From the NCBI RefSeq assembly GCF_004114915.1, contig NZ_CP022219.1, positions 186,001 through 250,000 on the forward strand: 64,000 nucleotides of DNA, in the 5' to 3' direction. Position 1 is the first letter of the stretch. Each line of letters opens with the position of its first letter. A program made the translations under genes and the position numbers. Below are positions 48,433-61,100 of this stretch, in pieces. This DNA comes from Bradyrhizobium guangxiense (GTDB lineage: Bacteria > Pseudomonadota > Alphaproteobacteria > Rhizobiales > Xanthobacteraceae). The notes under the pieces were generated by a model. That model made no database searches. It was not told the DNA's origin and was given only the letters and a program-made list of their open reading frames with translations.

Positions 48433-50049
48433 GTGCAAGAGACGGGCGTACGCAACGGTGCCTTCGGCGCCGACAAATTCGGCTTAAAGAATCTGAAGCA
48501 AGTTCACTGGAACCTCGGTGCGCCGCAGCTCTATCAATACTCGCTCGCTGCGGGCGAGGCCGTGCTGTCCGCGGATGGCGCACTCTGCGCCGACACCGGC
48601 GAGTTCACCGGACGCAGTCCGAAGGACAAATTCACGGTGCGCGACGCCACCACCGACAAGAAGATGTGGTGGGCCGGCAACCAGTCGATCACCGCAGAGC
48701 AGTTCGAGGCGCTCTATCAGGATTTCCTCAAGCACGCCGAAGGCAAGAAGCTGTTCGCGCAGGACCTCTATGGCGGCGCCGATCCGGCCTATCGGATCAA
48801 GACGCGCGTCTTCACCGAGCTCGCCTGGCACTCGCTGTTCATCCGCACGCTGCTGATCCGCCCCGAGGCGATCGAGCTGTCGACCTTCGTGCCGGAGCTC
48901 ACCATCATCGACATGCCGAGCTTCCGCGCCGACCCCAAACGTCACGGCGTGCGCTCGGAGAATGTCGTTGCGATCGACTTCGCCCGCAAGATCGTCCTGA
49001 TCGGCGGGGCTTATTATGCCGGCGAGATGAAGAAGTCGGTCTTCACCACGCTGAACTATTACCTGCCCGAGCGCGGCGTGATGCCGATGCACTGCTCGGC
49101 CAATGTCGGCGCCAAGGGCGATACCGCGATCTTCTTCGGCCTCTCCGGCACCGGCAAGACCACGCTGTCGGCCGATCCGAACCGCACGCTGATCGGCGAC
49201 GACGAGCACGGCTGGGGCCCGAACGGCGTCTTCAATTTCGAGGGCGGCTGCTATGCCAAGTGCATCAAGCTGTCGCAGGAAGCCGAGCCGCAGATCTATG
49301 CGGCCTCGACGCGCTTCGGCGCGGTGCTGGAGAACTGCGTGCTCGACGAGGACACCCGCGTGGTGGATTTCGACGACGGCTCCAAGACCGAGAACACGCG
49401 CTCGGCCTACCCGCTCGACTTCATCCCGAACGCCTCGCGCACCGGCCGCGCGCCGCAGCCGAAGAACGTGGTGATGCTCGCCGCCGACGCCTTCGGCGTG
49501 TTGCCGCCGATCGCAAAACTGTCGCCGGCGCAGGCGATGTATCACTTCCTGTCCGGCTACACCGCCAAGGTCGCGGGCACCGAGCGCGGTCTCGGCAACG
49601 AGCCGCAGCCGGAATTCTCGACCTGCTTCGGTTCGCCCTTCCTGCCGCTCGATCCCTCCGTCTACGGCAACATGCTGCGTGACCTCATCGCTCAGCACAA
49701 TGTCGATTGCTGGCTGGTCAACACCGGCTGGACCGGCGGCAAGTACGGCGTCGGCTCGCGCATGCCGATCAAGGTGACGCGCGCGCTGCTCACCGCCGCG
49801 CTCGACGGGAGCTTGCGCAACGTCGAATTCCGCACCGACAAATATTTCGGCTTCGCGGTCCCGACCGCGCTGCCCGGCGTGCCCAGCGAGATCCTCAACC
49901 CCGTCAACACCTGGAAGGACAAGGACGAGTTCGACAAGACCGCGCGTGCGCTGGTCGGCATGTTCCAGAAGAACTTTGCCAAGTTCGAAGCCCAGGTCGA
50001 TGCCGAGGTCCGCGCGGCAGCTCCGGACGTGAAGCTCGCGGCGGAGTAA
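48433..50049 (+). CDS. pckA: Phosphoenolpyruvate carboxykinase (ATP)
   Basis: It starts at GTG 48433 with TAGGAGGA about 8-14 bases upstream. The 538-residue enzyme converts oxaloacetate plus ATP to phosphoenolpyruvate, the entry to gluconeogenesis during growth on C4-dicarboxylates. Motifs include TGRSPKDKF near residue 58, the kinase loop [16 protein letters not shown] (about 236-251), DDEHGW and the late FPTALPG-like [12 protein letters not shown]. Length is normal. A 288-base upstream region without a gene probably holds its promoter; in rhizobia pckA is linked to ChvI control. A strong terminator follows. Confidence 0.98.
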   Translation: MQETGVRNGAFGADKFGLKNLKQVHWNLGAPQLYQYSLAAGEAVLSADGALCADTGEFTGRSPKDKFTVRDATTDKKMWWAGNQSITAEQFEALYQDFLKHAEGKKLFAQDLYGGADPAYRIKTRVFTELAWHSLFIRTLLIRPEAIELSTFVPELTIIDMPSFRADPKRHGVRSENVVAIDFARKIVLIGGAYYAGEMKKSVFTTLNYYLPERGVMPMHCSANVGAKGDTAIFFGLSGTGKTTLSADPNRTLIGDDEHGWGPNGVFNFEGGCYAKCIKLSQEAEPQIYAASTRFGAVLENCVLDEDTRVVDFDDGSKTENTRSAYPLDFIPNASRTGRAPQPKNVVMLAADAFGVLPPIAKLSPAQAMYHFLSGYTAKVAGTERGLGNEPQPEFSTCFGSPFLPLDPSVYGNMLRDLIAQHNVDCWLVNTGWTGGKYGVGSRMPIKVTRALLTAALDGSLRNVEFRTDKYFGFAVPTALPGVPSEILNPVNTWKDKDEFDKTARALVGMFQKNFAKFEAQVDAEVRAAAPDVKLAAE

Positions 50050-50073
50050 GCTCGCAGCGGTTGGAATGCAAAA

Positions 50074-50099
50074 GGGCGGCCGCAAGGCCGCCCTTTTTT
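50074..50099 (+). terminator. Rho-independent terminator of pckA
   Basis: GGGCGGCC-GCAA-GGCCGCCC is followed by six T residues, 24 bases after the pckA stop. The preceding A run also makes it plausible for the opposing thioesterase gene. Confidence 0.93.
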
Positions 50100-50136
50100 G
50101 TTTCCTTCTTCCCTTGTGGGAGAGGGGAAGAGCAGC

Positions 50137-50958
50137 TCAGGCCTTGAAATACGCGATCTGCGTCGTGGTCGCGAGCAGCCGGCCGTTCGGCGACCAAAGC
50201 TCGGCATTCTGGTCGGCGTAGCTTTTGTGCATGATCTTCGAATCGGCCGTGGCCAGCACGCGCGTGATGTCTTCGCGCGCGAGCTCCTCGCTGTCGGTGT
50301 GGAAATAGGTCGTCAGCGACACCGTGCCGAACGGCACCAGCTCGCGCCTTGCGTGGAAGATGCGGCCGAAGAAGGCGTCCGACATCGACATCAGCGACAG
50401 CATGTCGAGCTTGCGCGGCGTGCGGTCGCTGATCCAGATCTTCGAATAGGTGCTGGCAAGCTCGGCCTGCGGCGGGCCGATCCGCATCTCGCCCTCGACG
50501 AAGCGGAATTCATACTGGTTGGCCCAGGAGGCCTGGATCTTCGGAAACGGCAGCGTCTCTTCGTACGGCTTTGCCTCAGGATATTGCGCCACCCGGTGCT
50601 CCCAGGACGGTCGCCGCTCGGCGAACACCGCGGTGGCGAGCGTTGCGACCTCGCCGCCGCCCTGGCTGAGCTCGACGCTCCAGTGCTGGCTGGAGCGGTT
50701 TGCCTTCACCAGCCGCACGTCGAGATCGAACGGCCCCTTGGCGATCGGCGCGCAGTAATTGACGGTGAGCGCGAGCGGGTCGCCGGCGCGTTCGGGATGG
50801 TCGATCACCGCGCGCAAAATGGTCGCGGCGGTGGCGCCGCCGAACGGGCCGACAAAGGCCCAGTAGTCGTCGCTGGTGTGCCCCTGCCAGCTGCTGTCAC
50901 CGGCGGTGATACGCGTGGCGTCGTCGAAGGGGTGCGGGAGCTTGGCGTGCATTTGCAT
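50137..50958 (-). CDS. TesB-like double-hotdog acyl-CoA thioesterase
   Basis: The 273-residue protein reads as two hotdog units. The first opens with the helix FVGPFGGATAATILRAV and strand LTVNYCAPIAKGPFDL; the second contains TYSKIWISDRTPRKLDMLSLMSMSDAFFGRIF and SLTTYFHTDSEELA. It ends LLATTTQIAYFKA, the usual TesB-like finish. It should hydrolyse an acyl-CoA; the chain type is unknown. A type A REP-like palindrome sits just upstream of its start, and its 3' end meets the pckA terminator. Confidence 0.86.
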   Translation of the reverse strand: MQMHAKLPHPFDDATRITAGDSSWQGHTSDDYWAFVGPFGGATAATILRAVIDHPERAGDPLALTVNYCAPIAKGPFDLDVRLVKANRSSQHWSVELSQGGGEVATLATAVFAERRPSWEHRVAQYPEAKPYEETLPFPKIQASWANQYEFRFVEGEMRIGPPQAELASTYSKIWISDRTPRKLDMLSLMSMSDAFFGRIFHARRELVPFGTVSLTTYFHTDSEELAREDITRVLATADSKIMHKSYADQNAELWSPNGRLLATTTQIAYFKA

Positions 50959-50965
50959 TTCCGTC

Positions 50966-51048
50966 TGTCATTCCGGGGCGATGCGCAGCATCGAACCCGG
51001 AATCTCGAGATTCCGGGTTCGGCTCTGCGAGCCGCCCCGGAATGACGG
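50966..51048. repeat. REP-like palindrome, type A copy 3
   Basis: An 83-base palindrome begins GTCATTCCGGGGCGATGCG and ends GCCGCCCCGGAATGAC. Its centre is CCCGGAATCTCGAGATTCCGGG, a perfect 22-bp palindrome at 50997-51018. Confidence 0.87.
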
Positions 51049-51120
51049 TCGTCATATCACAGGCATTGCCTACTTGTGCAATTACGTATCGAGTAGGCGC
51101 CGCTTCCACCTCGCGGAAAA

Positions 51121-53646
<2,526 letters not shown>

Positions 53647-53844
53647 TTCCTGGTCGAAACAACACCACTTGACTCTACGCGTCCTGCCCCTGCACCGGAA
53701 CCCTGACTGGTGCGGCCGCGCACTGCACTGGCGCAAATTTATGCAAGGAACGGGCCGATTTGGGAACCCGGGCGAGCACGGAGAAACCGGATTACGGTGC
53801 TACACTGCGGATCAATTCGGCCATCAGTGTGGAGGACCATTCCC

Positions 53845-54078
53845 ATGAGACTGCTGATCGAAATCGCCGCGGCGGCCCTGCTCGTCGTCTGCATCAGCGC
53901 CTCCAGCGCTGCATTTGCCGCCGGCAAGCCCGGCCGCAGCGCGGACGGTCTGAGCTGCGGCTTCACAATTCCGCAGAATGCCTCGCCCGCGGCCCGTTGC
54001 GCCGCCATCAAGCGCCAATGCGGCGGCAAGTTCTATGCGAATGCGTGCGGCGACAGGCTGATGTCGGCGGTGAATTGA
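53845..54078 (+). CDS. Small secreted four-cysteine protein
   Basis: Start ATG 53845 with GGAGGA 9-14 bases upstream. The 77-residue protein has a signal peptide (MRLLIEIAAAALLVVCISAS..., cleavage near AFAAG). The mature part is about 50 residues with four cysteines (LSCGF, ARCAA, RQCGG, NACGD), enough for two disulfides. No family is recognised. It is divergent from glgP and convergent with the LysR gene. Confidence 0.75.
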   Translation: MRLLIEIAAAALLVVCISASSAAFAAGKPGRSADGLSCGFTIPQNASPAARCAAIKRQCGGKFYANACGDRLMSAVN

Positions 54079-54103
54079 GCGCCGGACGGCAATCCACACG
54101 AAG

Positions 54104-54967
54104 CTAGGCCGCCTTGGCCTGCACCGCATTGCAAAATTCGGCCAGGCGATCCGCCAGCCGCAACGTTGCCGGGCTCGCATCGGGCGCGGCCATCAATGCC
54201 ACCTCGGTCCTGTTGATCGGCGCAAAGCCGTCTTTAGCGGTCAGCACGCGGTGATCGGACTGGATGGCCATCTCCGACAGGATGCTCAATCCCATGCCGG
54301 CAGCGACCGCGGCCTGGACGGCGGCGAGACTCGATGAGGTATAGGCGGTGTGCCAGGCGCGGCCCGCGCTTTCCAGCGCATGGATAGCGCCGGCGCGATA
54401 GATGCAGCCGACCGGAAAGCCGATCAGCGGCACGGACCGCACGTTCATGTCGACCGGATGGCTCTTGCTGGTGACCCAGTGCACTCGCTCCGGCCACACC
54501 GCGATCGCGTCCTTTGCCCCGGCCTCGCGCTTGTAGAGCGCAAGGTCGAGCTCGCCGCGTTCGATATCGCGGGCGAGGTGCTTGCTCTGGTCGGCGCGCA
54601 CGTCGAGCCGCAACCCCGGATGCGAGCGCGCGAACGCGCCCAACAGTTTTGCCAAGCGGTAAGCCGCAAAGTCCTCGGGGATGCCAAGCCGGATCACGCC
54701 TTCGCTATCAGGCTGGCGCAACACGTCGCGCGCCTCCTCGGCCAGCGAGAGCAACCGCCGCGCATAGGACAGCAGCCGCTCGCCGGCCTCGGTCGGGCGC
54801 ACCTCCTTGCCGTCGCGGTGCAGCAGCACCTGACCAACATCCTCCTCCAGCCGTTTGATCTGCTGGCTCACGGTCGATTGCGTGCGGTGGACGCGCTCGC
54901 CGGCGCGGGTGAAGCCGCCGGCCTCGACCACCGAGACGAAGCTACGCAGCAGCTCCAGATCGAGCAT
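54104..54967 (-). CDS. LysR-family transcriptional regulator
   Basis: The start is placed at ATG 54967 (MLDLELLRSFVSVVEAGGFT); a frame start at 55009 adds residues that overlap the likely operator. The 287-residue protein has the LysR winged HTH (GFTRAGERVHRTQSTVSQQIKRLEEDVG, about 18-45) and a two-lobed effector domain (IRLGIPEDFAAYRLAKLL...). It is divergent from the DMT transporter gene at 55067, with a 99-base shared region containing a near-perfect palindrome, the standard arrangement for a LysR regulator and its target. Confidence 0.94.
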   Translation of the reverse strand: MLDLELLRSFVSVVEAGGFTRAGERVHRTQSTVSQQIKRLEEDVGQVLLHRDGKEVRPTEAGERLLSYARRLLSLAEEARDVLRQPDSEGVIRLGIPEDFAAYRLAKLLGAFARSHPGLRLDVRADQSKHLARDIERGELDLALYKREAGAKDAIAVWPERVHWVTSKSHPVDMNVRSVPLIGFPVGCIYRAGAIHALESAGRAWHTAYTSSSLAAVQAAVAAGMGLSILSEMAIQSDHRVLTAKDGFAPINRTEVALMAAPDASPATLRLADRLAEFCNAVQAKAA

Positions 54968-54996
54968 GGCGATCTCCATTCGAAAATCAACTGATC

Positions 54997-55018
54997 GGAA
55001 GTTAATCATTTAATTTCC
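54997..55018. promoter_or_regulatory. Candidate LysR operator
   Basis: GGAAGTTAA-TCAT-TTAATTTCC is a 22-bp palindrome with 9-bp arms and one mismatch, AT-rich against a GC-rich background. It is centred in the region between the divergent LysR and DMT genes, 30 bases upstream of the LysR ATG. Confidence 0.65.
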
Positions 55019-55066
55019 AAATGCCAAGCGGCGTCCCTAGATCGAGGACCAAGAAAAACTCCGAGA

Positions 55067-55981
55067 ATGCCCCTCATGTCGCTCGCCCCCTCGATTTCGG
55101 TCCCTCACCGCCGCTTCAACACGCTGCCGCTCGCCATCGGCCTGTTCTGTCTGCTCTGGAGCTACGCCTTCGTCGCCGGCAAGATCGGCGTCACCCATTG
55201 CCCGCCACTGATCCTGCTCGCCGCGCGCTTCTCGCTCGCCGGCGTCCTGATCCTCGGTGCCACGCTGATCCGCGGCGAGGCCTGGTCACTCTCCTGGCGC
55301 GACGCTGCGATCTTCGCTGTGCTCGGCATCGCCAACAACGCGCTTTATCTCGGGCTCGGCTACACCGGCCTGCAGTCAGTCTCCGCCGGTCTCGGCGGCC
55401 TGATCGTGTCGGCCAATCCGGTCTTCACCGCGGCGCTCGCCACGATCCTGCTCGGTGAAGGCATGACCTGGCGCAAGGCGACCGGCCTTGCCCTCGGCGT
55501 CGTCGGCGTGACGGCGATCGTCTGGCACCGCCTGTCGGTCGGCACCGATTCGCTGCACGGCATCGTCTTCACGCTGGCCGCGCTCGCCTCGATTGTGGCC
55601 GGCACCATCCTGTTCAAGCTGTTGGCGCCCAAAGGATCGTTATGGATCGGGAACGGCGTGCAGAGCCTGGCCGCCGGCATCGCACTGACCCCGGTCGCGC
55701 TCACCTTCGCCGATGTCGACGCGATCGACTATACGCCGAGCCTGATCGGCGCCTTTGCCTTCCTGGTGCTCGGCGGCTCGATCATCGCCTCCTGGCTCTG
55801 GTTTCACCTGTTGAAGGTCTGCGGCGCCCCCGCCGCCAGCGCCTACCACTTCCTGATGCCGCCGCTCGGCATCCTGTTCGCCTACGTCGTGCTCGGCGAG
55901 CATGTCGAAGCGCGCGATCTGCTCGGCATCATCCCAGTCGCGCTCGGCATCTATCTGGTGACGCGGCCGGCGAAGGCGTGA
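55067..55981 (+). CDS. EamA/DMT family transporter
   Basis: The 304-residue inner-membrane protein has about ten helices in two EamA repeats (first helix LAIGLFCLLWSYAFVAGKIG; second repeat GIVFTLAALASIVAGTILFKL). A second start codon at 55076 is equally possible. It probably exports a small metabolite or amino acid under the control of the divergent LysR protein, but the substrate is not readable. A type A REP-like palindrome begins 3 bases after its stop. Confidence 0.92.
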   Translation: MPLMSLAPSISVPHRRFNTLPLAIGLFCLLWSYAFVAGKIGVTHCPPLILLAARFSLAGVLILGATLIRGEAWSLSWRDAAIFAVLGIANNALYLGLGYTGLQSVSAGLGGLIVSANPVFTAALATILLGEGMTWRKATGLALGVVGVTAIVWHRLSVGTDSLHGIVFTLAALASIVAGTILFKLLAPKGSLWIGNGVQSLAAGIALTPVALTFADVDAIDYTPSLIGAFAFLVLGGSIIASWLWFHLLKVCGAPAASAYHFLMPPLGILFAYVVLGEHVEARDLLGIIPVALGIYLVTRPAKA

Positions 55982-55983
55982 GC

Positions 55984-56087
55984 TGTCATTCCGGGGCGAG
56001 GCGAAGCCTCGAGCCCGGAATCCATCGGGCCACCAACTCTGCGGATTGATGGATTCCGGGCTCGCGCTGCGCGCGCCCCGGAATGAC
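55984..56087. repeat. REP-like palindrome, type A copy 4
   Basis: A palindrome of about 104 bases lies between the convergent DMT and TIGR02186 genes. It begins GTCATTCCGGGGCGAGGCG and ends GCGCGCCCCGGAATGAC, with GAGCCCGGAATCCAT and its complement inside. Confidence 0.87.
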
Positions 56088-56094
56088 GACGATC

Positions 56095-56865
56095 TTAGTC
56101 CTTCTTGAACACGATCGATGCCATCCAGCCCGTCATCAGCGCCATCGCCGCGGTGACGAGGCCGTAGATCAGCCCGTTCTGCCGCGCGGTGGTGGCGACG
56201 AACTGCTCGAAGCCGACCTTGACGATCTCGAACGCGGTGTCGGTCTTGCCGATGAACGCGCCGTTCGCAAACAGCTTGATCTCCACTTCATAGGTGCCGA
56301 TCGGCACCTCCGCCGGCAGCGGAATGCCGGTGCGGAACAGCGTCGGCGTCAGGAACGTCACCGCGCTTCCATCCTCGCGATAGAGCCCGCGCTGGGTGCG
56401 CAGGCGGATGAAGGCCGAGCGGAACGCGTCGTTCGGCACCACGTCGGCATAATCACCGCCGACCCGCTGCGTCAGCAGCACGTTGTTCAGCCCGATCTGC
56501 TGGCGCCGCGCGATCTCGGGCGAGGTGATGGCGTCGAAGGGACGGTTGGCGAACAGGGCCAGATAGCTCGGCACCTGCAGGAACTGCCGATAATCGGTGT
56601 TGATCCAGATGCCGAAGGTGCGTTCTTTGCGCCGCGTCACCATGTCGGCGCGCGGGCCCATCACGGTGACGACGAGATCGTAGGCGGTGCGCTCAGGGGG
56701 CGTGGTGGCGTCCTTCTCCACCGAGCCGAACAGCACCAGCTCCTCGCCGGAATAATTCGGTGTCACGGTGACGCGGTGGTTGGAGACCGACACGATCAGC
56801 CGCTCGGCGCGCGCGACCGAGCCGAGCAGCAGGACGACGAGGAGTGCGAGCGCCGCGCGCGTCAT
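56095..56865 (-). CDS. TIGR02186-family membrane-anchored protein
   Basis: Start ATG 56865 overlaps the TauE-like stop by 4 bases. The 256-residue protein has a signal peptide (MTRAALALLVVLLLGSVARA), a periplasmic body with SVSNHRVTVTPNYSGEELVLFGSVE and YDLVVTVMGPRADMVTRRKERTFGIWIN, and a C-terminal membrane helix (LIYGLVTAAMALMTGWMASIVF). This pattern corresponds to the TIGR02186 family, whose members travel with TauE/SafE-like permeases in alphaproteobacteria. It may assist the permease at the periplasmic face; the function is unproven. Confidence 0.85.
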   Translation of the reverse strand: MTRAALALLVVLLLGSVARAERLIVSVSNHRVTVTPNYSGEELVLFGSVEKDATTPPERTAYDLVVTVMGPRADMVTRRKERTFGIWINTDYRQFLQVPSYLALFANRPFDAITSPEIARRQQIGLNNVLLTQRVGGDYADVVPNDAFRSAFIRLRTQRGLYREDGSAVTFLTPTLFRTGIPLPAEVPIGTYEVEIKLFANGAFIGKTDTAFEIVKVGFEQFVATTARQNGLIYGLVTAAMALMTGWMASIVFKKD

Positions 56866-57779
56866 CCGCTCGCTCCCAGCTCGCGGATGGTGAAGAGATC
56901 CTCGGGGCGGATCGCCAGCTCGATCGCAAAGCGGATTCCGACCGAGAGGATCAGAAGGCCGAGCAGCAGCCGCAGCTGCTCGCCGCGGATCTTCTGGCCG
57001 GCGCGGACGCCGAACTGCGCGCCGGTGACGCCGCCGACCATCAGGATCAGCGCCAGCACGGCGTCGACGAGGTGATTGGTCACCGCGTGCAGCATGGTCG
57101 CGAACAGCATGGTGACGAGCGTCAGCACCATCGAGGTCCCGATCACCGTCGAGGTCGGCACCCTCAGCAGATAGATCATGATCGGCACCAGGATGAAGCC
57201 GCCGCCGATGCCCATGATGGCGCCGATGAAGCCGATCAGCATGCCAACGACCACCACGGGGATGACCGAGAGATAGATCTTCGAGCGCTTGAACCGCATC
57301 TTCAGCGGCAGGCCGTGGATCCAGTTGTGCGTGCGTCGCGGCGGCAACGCCCCGCGCCGGGTTCGCATCAGGGCGCGCAGGCCTTCCGAGAACATCAGGC
57401 TGCCGACGGTGGAGAGCAGCACCACGTAAGACAGCGCGATCATCAGATCGAGCTGGCCGAGCGAGCGAAGCTGTGTGAAGGTCCAGACGCCGCCCGCCGT
57501 GCCGGTCACGCCGCCGCAGAGCAGGACGCTCGCCAGCGCCGGGTCGATCGCGCGCCGCTGCCAATAGGACAGCGCGCCGGAAAAGGACGAGGCTGCGATG
57601 TGGCTCCTGACCGAGGCGACCGCGACCGCCGGCGTGATGCCGATGAAGATCAGCAGCGGCGTCATCAGGAAGCCGCCGCCGATCCCGAACATGCCCGAGA
57701 CGAAGCCGACCGCAGCGCCCATCGCCAGCACCAGGAAGACGTTGACGGGAAGATCGGCGATCGGAAGGTAGAGCTGCAT
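56862..57779 (-). CDS. TauE/SafE-family permease
   Basis: Start ATG 57779 (MQLYLPIADLPVNVFLVLAM) gives 305 residues. Eight hydrophobic helices form two repeats with the family motifs GFVSGMFGIGGGFLMTPLL and GFIGAIMGIGGGFILVPIM, which are nearly identical to each other. Family members export or import sulfite, sulfoacetate or other small organosulfur anions; substrate not determined. It is translationally coupled with the TIGR02186 gene (ATGA overlap), so the two form one unit. Confidence 0.93.
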   Translation of the reverse strand: MQLYLPIADLPVNVFLVLAMGAAVGFVSGMFGIGGGFLMTPLLIFIGITPAVAVASVRSHIAASSFSGALSYWQRRAIDPALASVLLCGGVTGTAGGVWTFTQLRSLGQLDLMIALSYVVLLSTVGSLMFSEGLRALMRTRRGALPPRRTHNWIHGLPLKMRFKRSKIYLSVIPVVVVGMLIGFIGAIMGIGGGFILVPIMIYLLRVPTSTVIGTSMVLTLVTMLFATMLHAVTNHLVDAVLALILMVGGVTGAQFGVRAGQKIRGEQLRLLLGLLILSVGIRFAIELAIRPEDLFTIRELGASG

Positions 57780-57970
57780 CGAAGGACCACGCTCCGGCGA
57801 GACGGATCGATTGTCGCGGAATGCTCGCGGGAAGCTCGGAACGATTGCCGCGCCCCTCAATAGCGGAATTCGGAGCCGGGAGGGACCGGGAATTTCGGGT
57901 GTGGTGAATGCGTCAAGTGGGATCAGTTGGCTGGTCACCGCGTGCCGCGGCTTCCGCCACCTTCTCCGCT

Positions 57971-58086
57971 GTCATGCCCCGGCTTGACCGGGCCATCCAG
58001 TACGCCGCGCCCGTTGTTGTGACATCGAGCTCCTCAACGCCGGCCTCTGGAATACGGGGGCGCCCGGTCAAGCCGGGGCGACGACA
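57971..58086. repeat. REP-like palindrome, type B copy 1
   Basis: GTCATGCCCCGGCTTGACCG opens and CGGTCAAGCCGGGGCGACGA closes an element of about 116 bases, with GGGCCATCCA inside. It lies in the 331-base gap between the TauE-like and PodJ-like genes; no gene is seen in that gap. Confidence 0.85.
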
Positions 58087-58110
58087 AGATGAGAGAGCGC
58101 AGTAAGCCCC

Positions 58111-61100
58111 TTAATGCGCCGCGGAGGCCGAGCGCTTGACCGCGACTTGCTTCGGCGCGGGCTTGGCGGCTGCCTGCGGCGCGCTGTCCCAGCCGCCGTT
58201 CGGGGCCGGGACGTTGACGGCATCGTCGGGCTGCGGCTCGGCGCTGAAGGTCTGGATCGCGAGCTTGGCGGCGGCGAGCGATTGCGGGTCCAGGCGCTTG
58301 GCGACGTCGTCGCGCTTGCCGGCGGCATCCGCATCGCCCTGGGCGGCTGCCAGGCTGAACCATTTGTAGGACTCGGCGAGGTTCTGCTCGACGCCGATGC
58401 CGCGGGCATAGAGGATGCCGAGGTTGAACTGGCTGTCGGCGACGCCGCGATCGGCGGCCTTCCGGAACCATTGCGCCGCGCTCTTATAGTTCGCGCCGCG
58501 TCCGCCGCCGTCGGCATCGAGCACCGCGAGATTGTGCATGGCCTTGGCGTTGCCGCGCTCGGCGGCCTGAGTGTAGTAGCGGCGGGCGATGTCGGCGTCC
58601 TTCTTCACGCCAAGGCCCTTTTCATAGAGCGTGCCGAGGCGGAAGGTCGCCGGGATGACGCCGGCCTGCGCCGCGCGGTCGTACCATTTGGCGGCTTCGT
58701 CGTAATTCGTCGCGACACCTTTGCCCTCGGCAAAGCGCACGCCGACCTCGTAGGCCGCGGTCGCGTCGCCCTTCATTGCAGCGGTGCGCAGGCCGGGACC
58801 TCCGATCGCATCAGGCAGCTTCTCGCTCGGCGGCACCTGGACGAGGCCGAGCTTGGCGCGGCTCGTGCCCGACAGCGCGCCGGTGACCTCGCTGGTCGCG
58901 GGAGGCGCGGGCGGTGTCGTGGCGGGAATCGCCGGAATTTCAACCGAGGCCGCGTTGCCCGAATTGGCGGCGGGCGCTGGCGCGGCGTTGTTCTGGGATT
59001 GCCGCCCGATCGGCGTCGGCGAGGTCATCGACGGTGTGACCTGCTCGGGCGTGGCGGGCTTGTTCTCGATCACCGGCGGCGGCGCCTGCGGCGCGGGCTG
59101 GCTCGACGTATTGTCCATCGCCTGCGGCGCCGGCGGCGGGCTGCCCTCGAGCAGGCTCATTGCCATCTTGAAGGTGCCGAGCACGATCACGACGACGCTC
59201 GCGCCGACCAGCAGCGAGCGGATCTTCGAGGTGATGGTCGAGCCGCCGTCCTTGCCCTTGTCCTTGCCGCGATCGGCGCCAGCCTTCGCACCACCCTTGG
59301 CACCGCGGGCCGGTTTTTCCGGCTGCGCGGCCGCGGCCTGGGCGGCGCGGCGGGCGGCCGCGATGAAGCTCGACGACGAGACTGGCTCTTTCGGCGCGGC
59401 GGGAATGTCGCTGATCGCGCTCTCGGAGGCGGCGATGCGCTCTGACGGCGTGGCGCGCCCGCCCGGCCGTGTGCCCGGCTCGAGCGGATGATCCGGCGGC
59501 AATTCCGGCGCAAGCGCCGTGCGCGCCGGCGCCGTGTGCGGCTCCAGGATTTCGCTGATCGCGCGCGGTGGAACGGATGGCGCTGCCGGCAGCGGCGGCG
59601 GCGCGGCGGGCGCAGCGGCATGGAATTCGCGCGGCGCGGCGACGAAGGCGGCTTGCGCACCCTGCGCGGCGGCGGGATTCGGCAGCTCGGGCTTCGGATC
59701 GTATTCGTATTTCGGCGGCTGTGCTTGCGGCCGCGGTTCGCGCGCGATCGGCACGGGCTCCAGAGGAGCGGCCATCGGCATGGGCATCGGCTGCGGCGCA
59801 GCGGGCGGCGGCGCGGTGCGCACCGCGCGCAGATCGCCCTCGATCATGGAGAGGCGATCGACGACATGGCCGAGCGCGCTATGGACGGCGTCGAGCGAGT
59901 CCTGGGTGCTGCGGTTGGTCTCGGCCTGGCTGTAGCGAATGTCTGACAGCTCGCGCTTGACCAGATCGACCACGTCGGAATCGGCCGCTGCCGCATGGCG
60001 GCTCTCGGCCAGCGCGGAATAGGTCGCCTGCTGCCGCTCCAGGTGGCGCAGAATGTCGTGCAGCCCGTCCTCGACGCGGCTCAAATTGCCGTTGTGCGGT
60101 TCGGCGGCGGCTTCGATCCTCTCCAGGAGATAGGAGACGCGCTGTTCGAGATGCGCGAAGGTCGAGGCGGAATCATTGCCGACCTGCATGCGGTCGAAGC
60201 GGTCTGACAGCGCGCGGATCGCGGCTTCCAGATGCTCGGTGCTCTCGGACGGCTGCGGCCGCTCGTGCGTTTCCAGCGCCGCCGTGAGCGCCGCAATGCG
60301 CTGCTCCAGCACGGCAAAGCTGTCGCCGTAGCCAGAGGCGCGGGTGATCTGGTCGACCTTGGACGACAGCAGCTGCACGTCTTCGGACAGACGTGCCAGC
60401 GCCTCGTTGGAGGCGACGTTGGAGACGATGCCGCGCAGCGCCGCGATCGCGCCTTCGAGCTGGCGCACCGTCGAGGGGTCGTCGTTGGCGCGCAGGATCA
60501 GATCGAGCTTGGCGCCGAGATTGCGGATCGCCTCGTCATAGCCGGTGAGCTGCTCGGCCGGCGTCAGCGTGCGCAGCACCTGCTTGATGTCGGACAGCGC
60601 ATGCTCGATGCCCGACAGCACCTGGCCGTCGGTGCCGCTCGACCGCGTCTCGTCGATCCGGCGGTGCAGCGAGCGGATCTCGTTCTCGATCGATTCGATC
60701 GCGCGCCGCGGCATGGCCTCGGTGATGGCGGCGCGGATCTCTGCGAGTTCGCTGCGGAAGGCGTTGATCGCCTGCTCGGTCGTGTCGGGGCGCTGCAGCG
60801 ATTCGATCTGGCTCGTGATCTTGAGCAGATGGCGCTCGAGCGAGGAGAAATCCGGCCCCGGCGGTGGTGGCGGCGGAGCATAGGCAGGCGCGGGCGGGGC
60901 CGCCATTGGTGTCATGGGCGGCGCGTAGGGAGCAGCCGCGGGGGCAATCGAGGGTGCGGCACGCGGTGGCATCTGCCTCGGCGTAAAGCCGTCGAGCTCG
61001 CTCTGGCGCGCGGTGATCTCGGCGACCGCGACGTCGAACGATGCCGGGCTTAGGGGAGGCGCGTTGCGATAGACCTGAGCTGCCGCGCGCTCGACCGCGT

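Noticed and set aside
56095..57564. A 489-codon frame fusing the TIGR02186 protein to an upstream part
   Set aside because: The upstream part is an out-of-frame reading of the TauE-like gene; the real start at 56865 has a signal peptide and a 4-base overlap.
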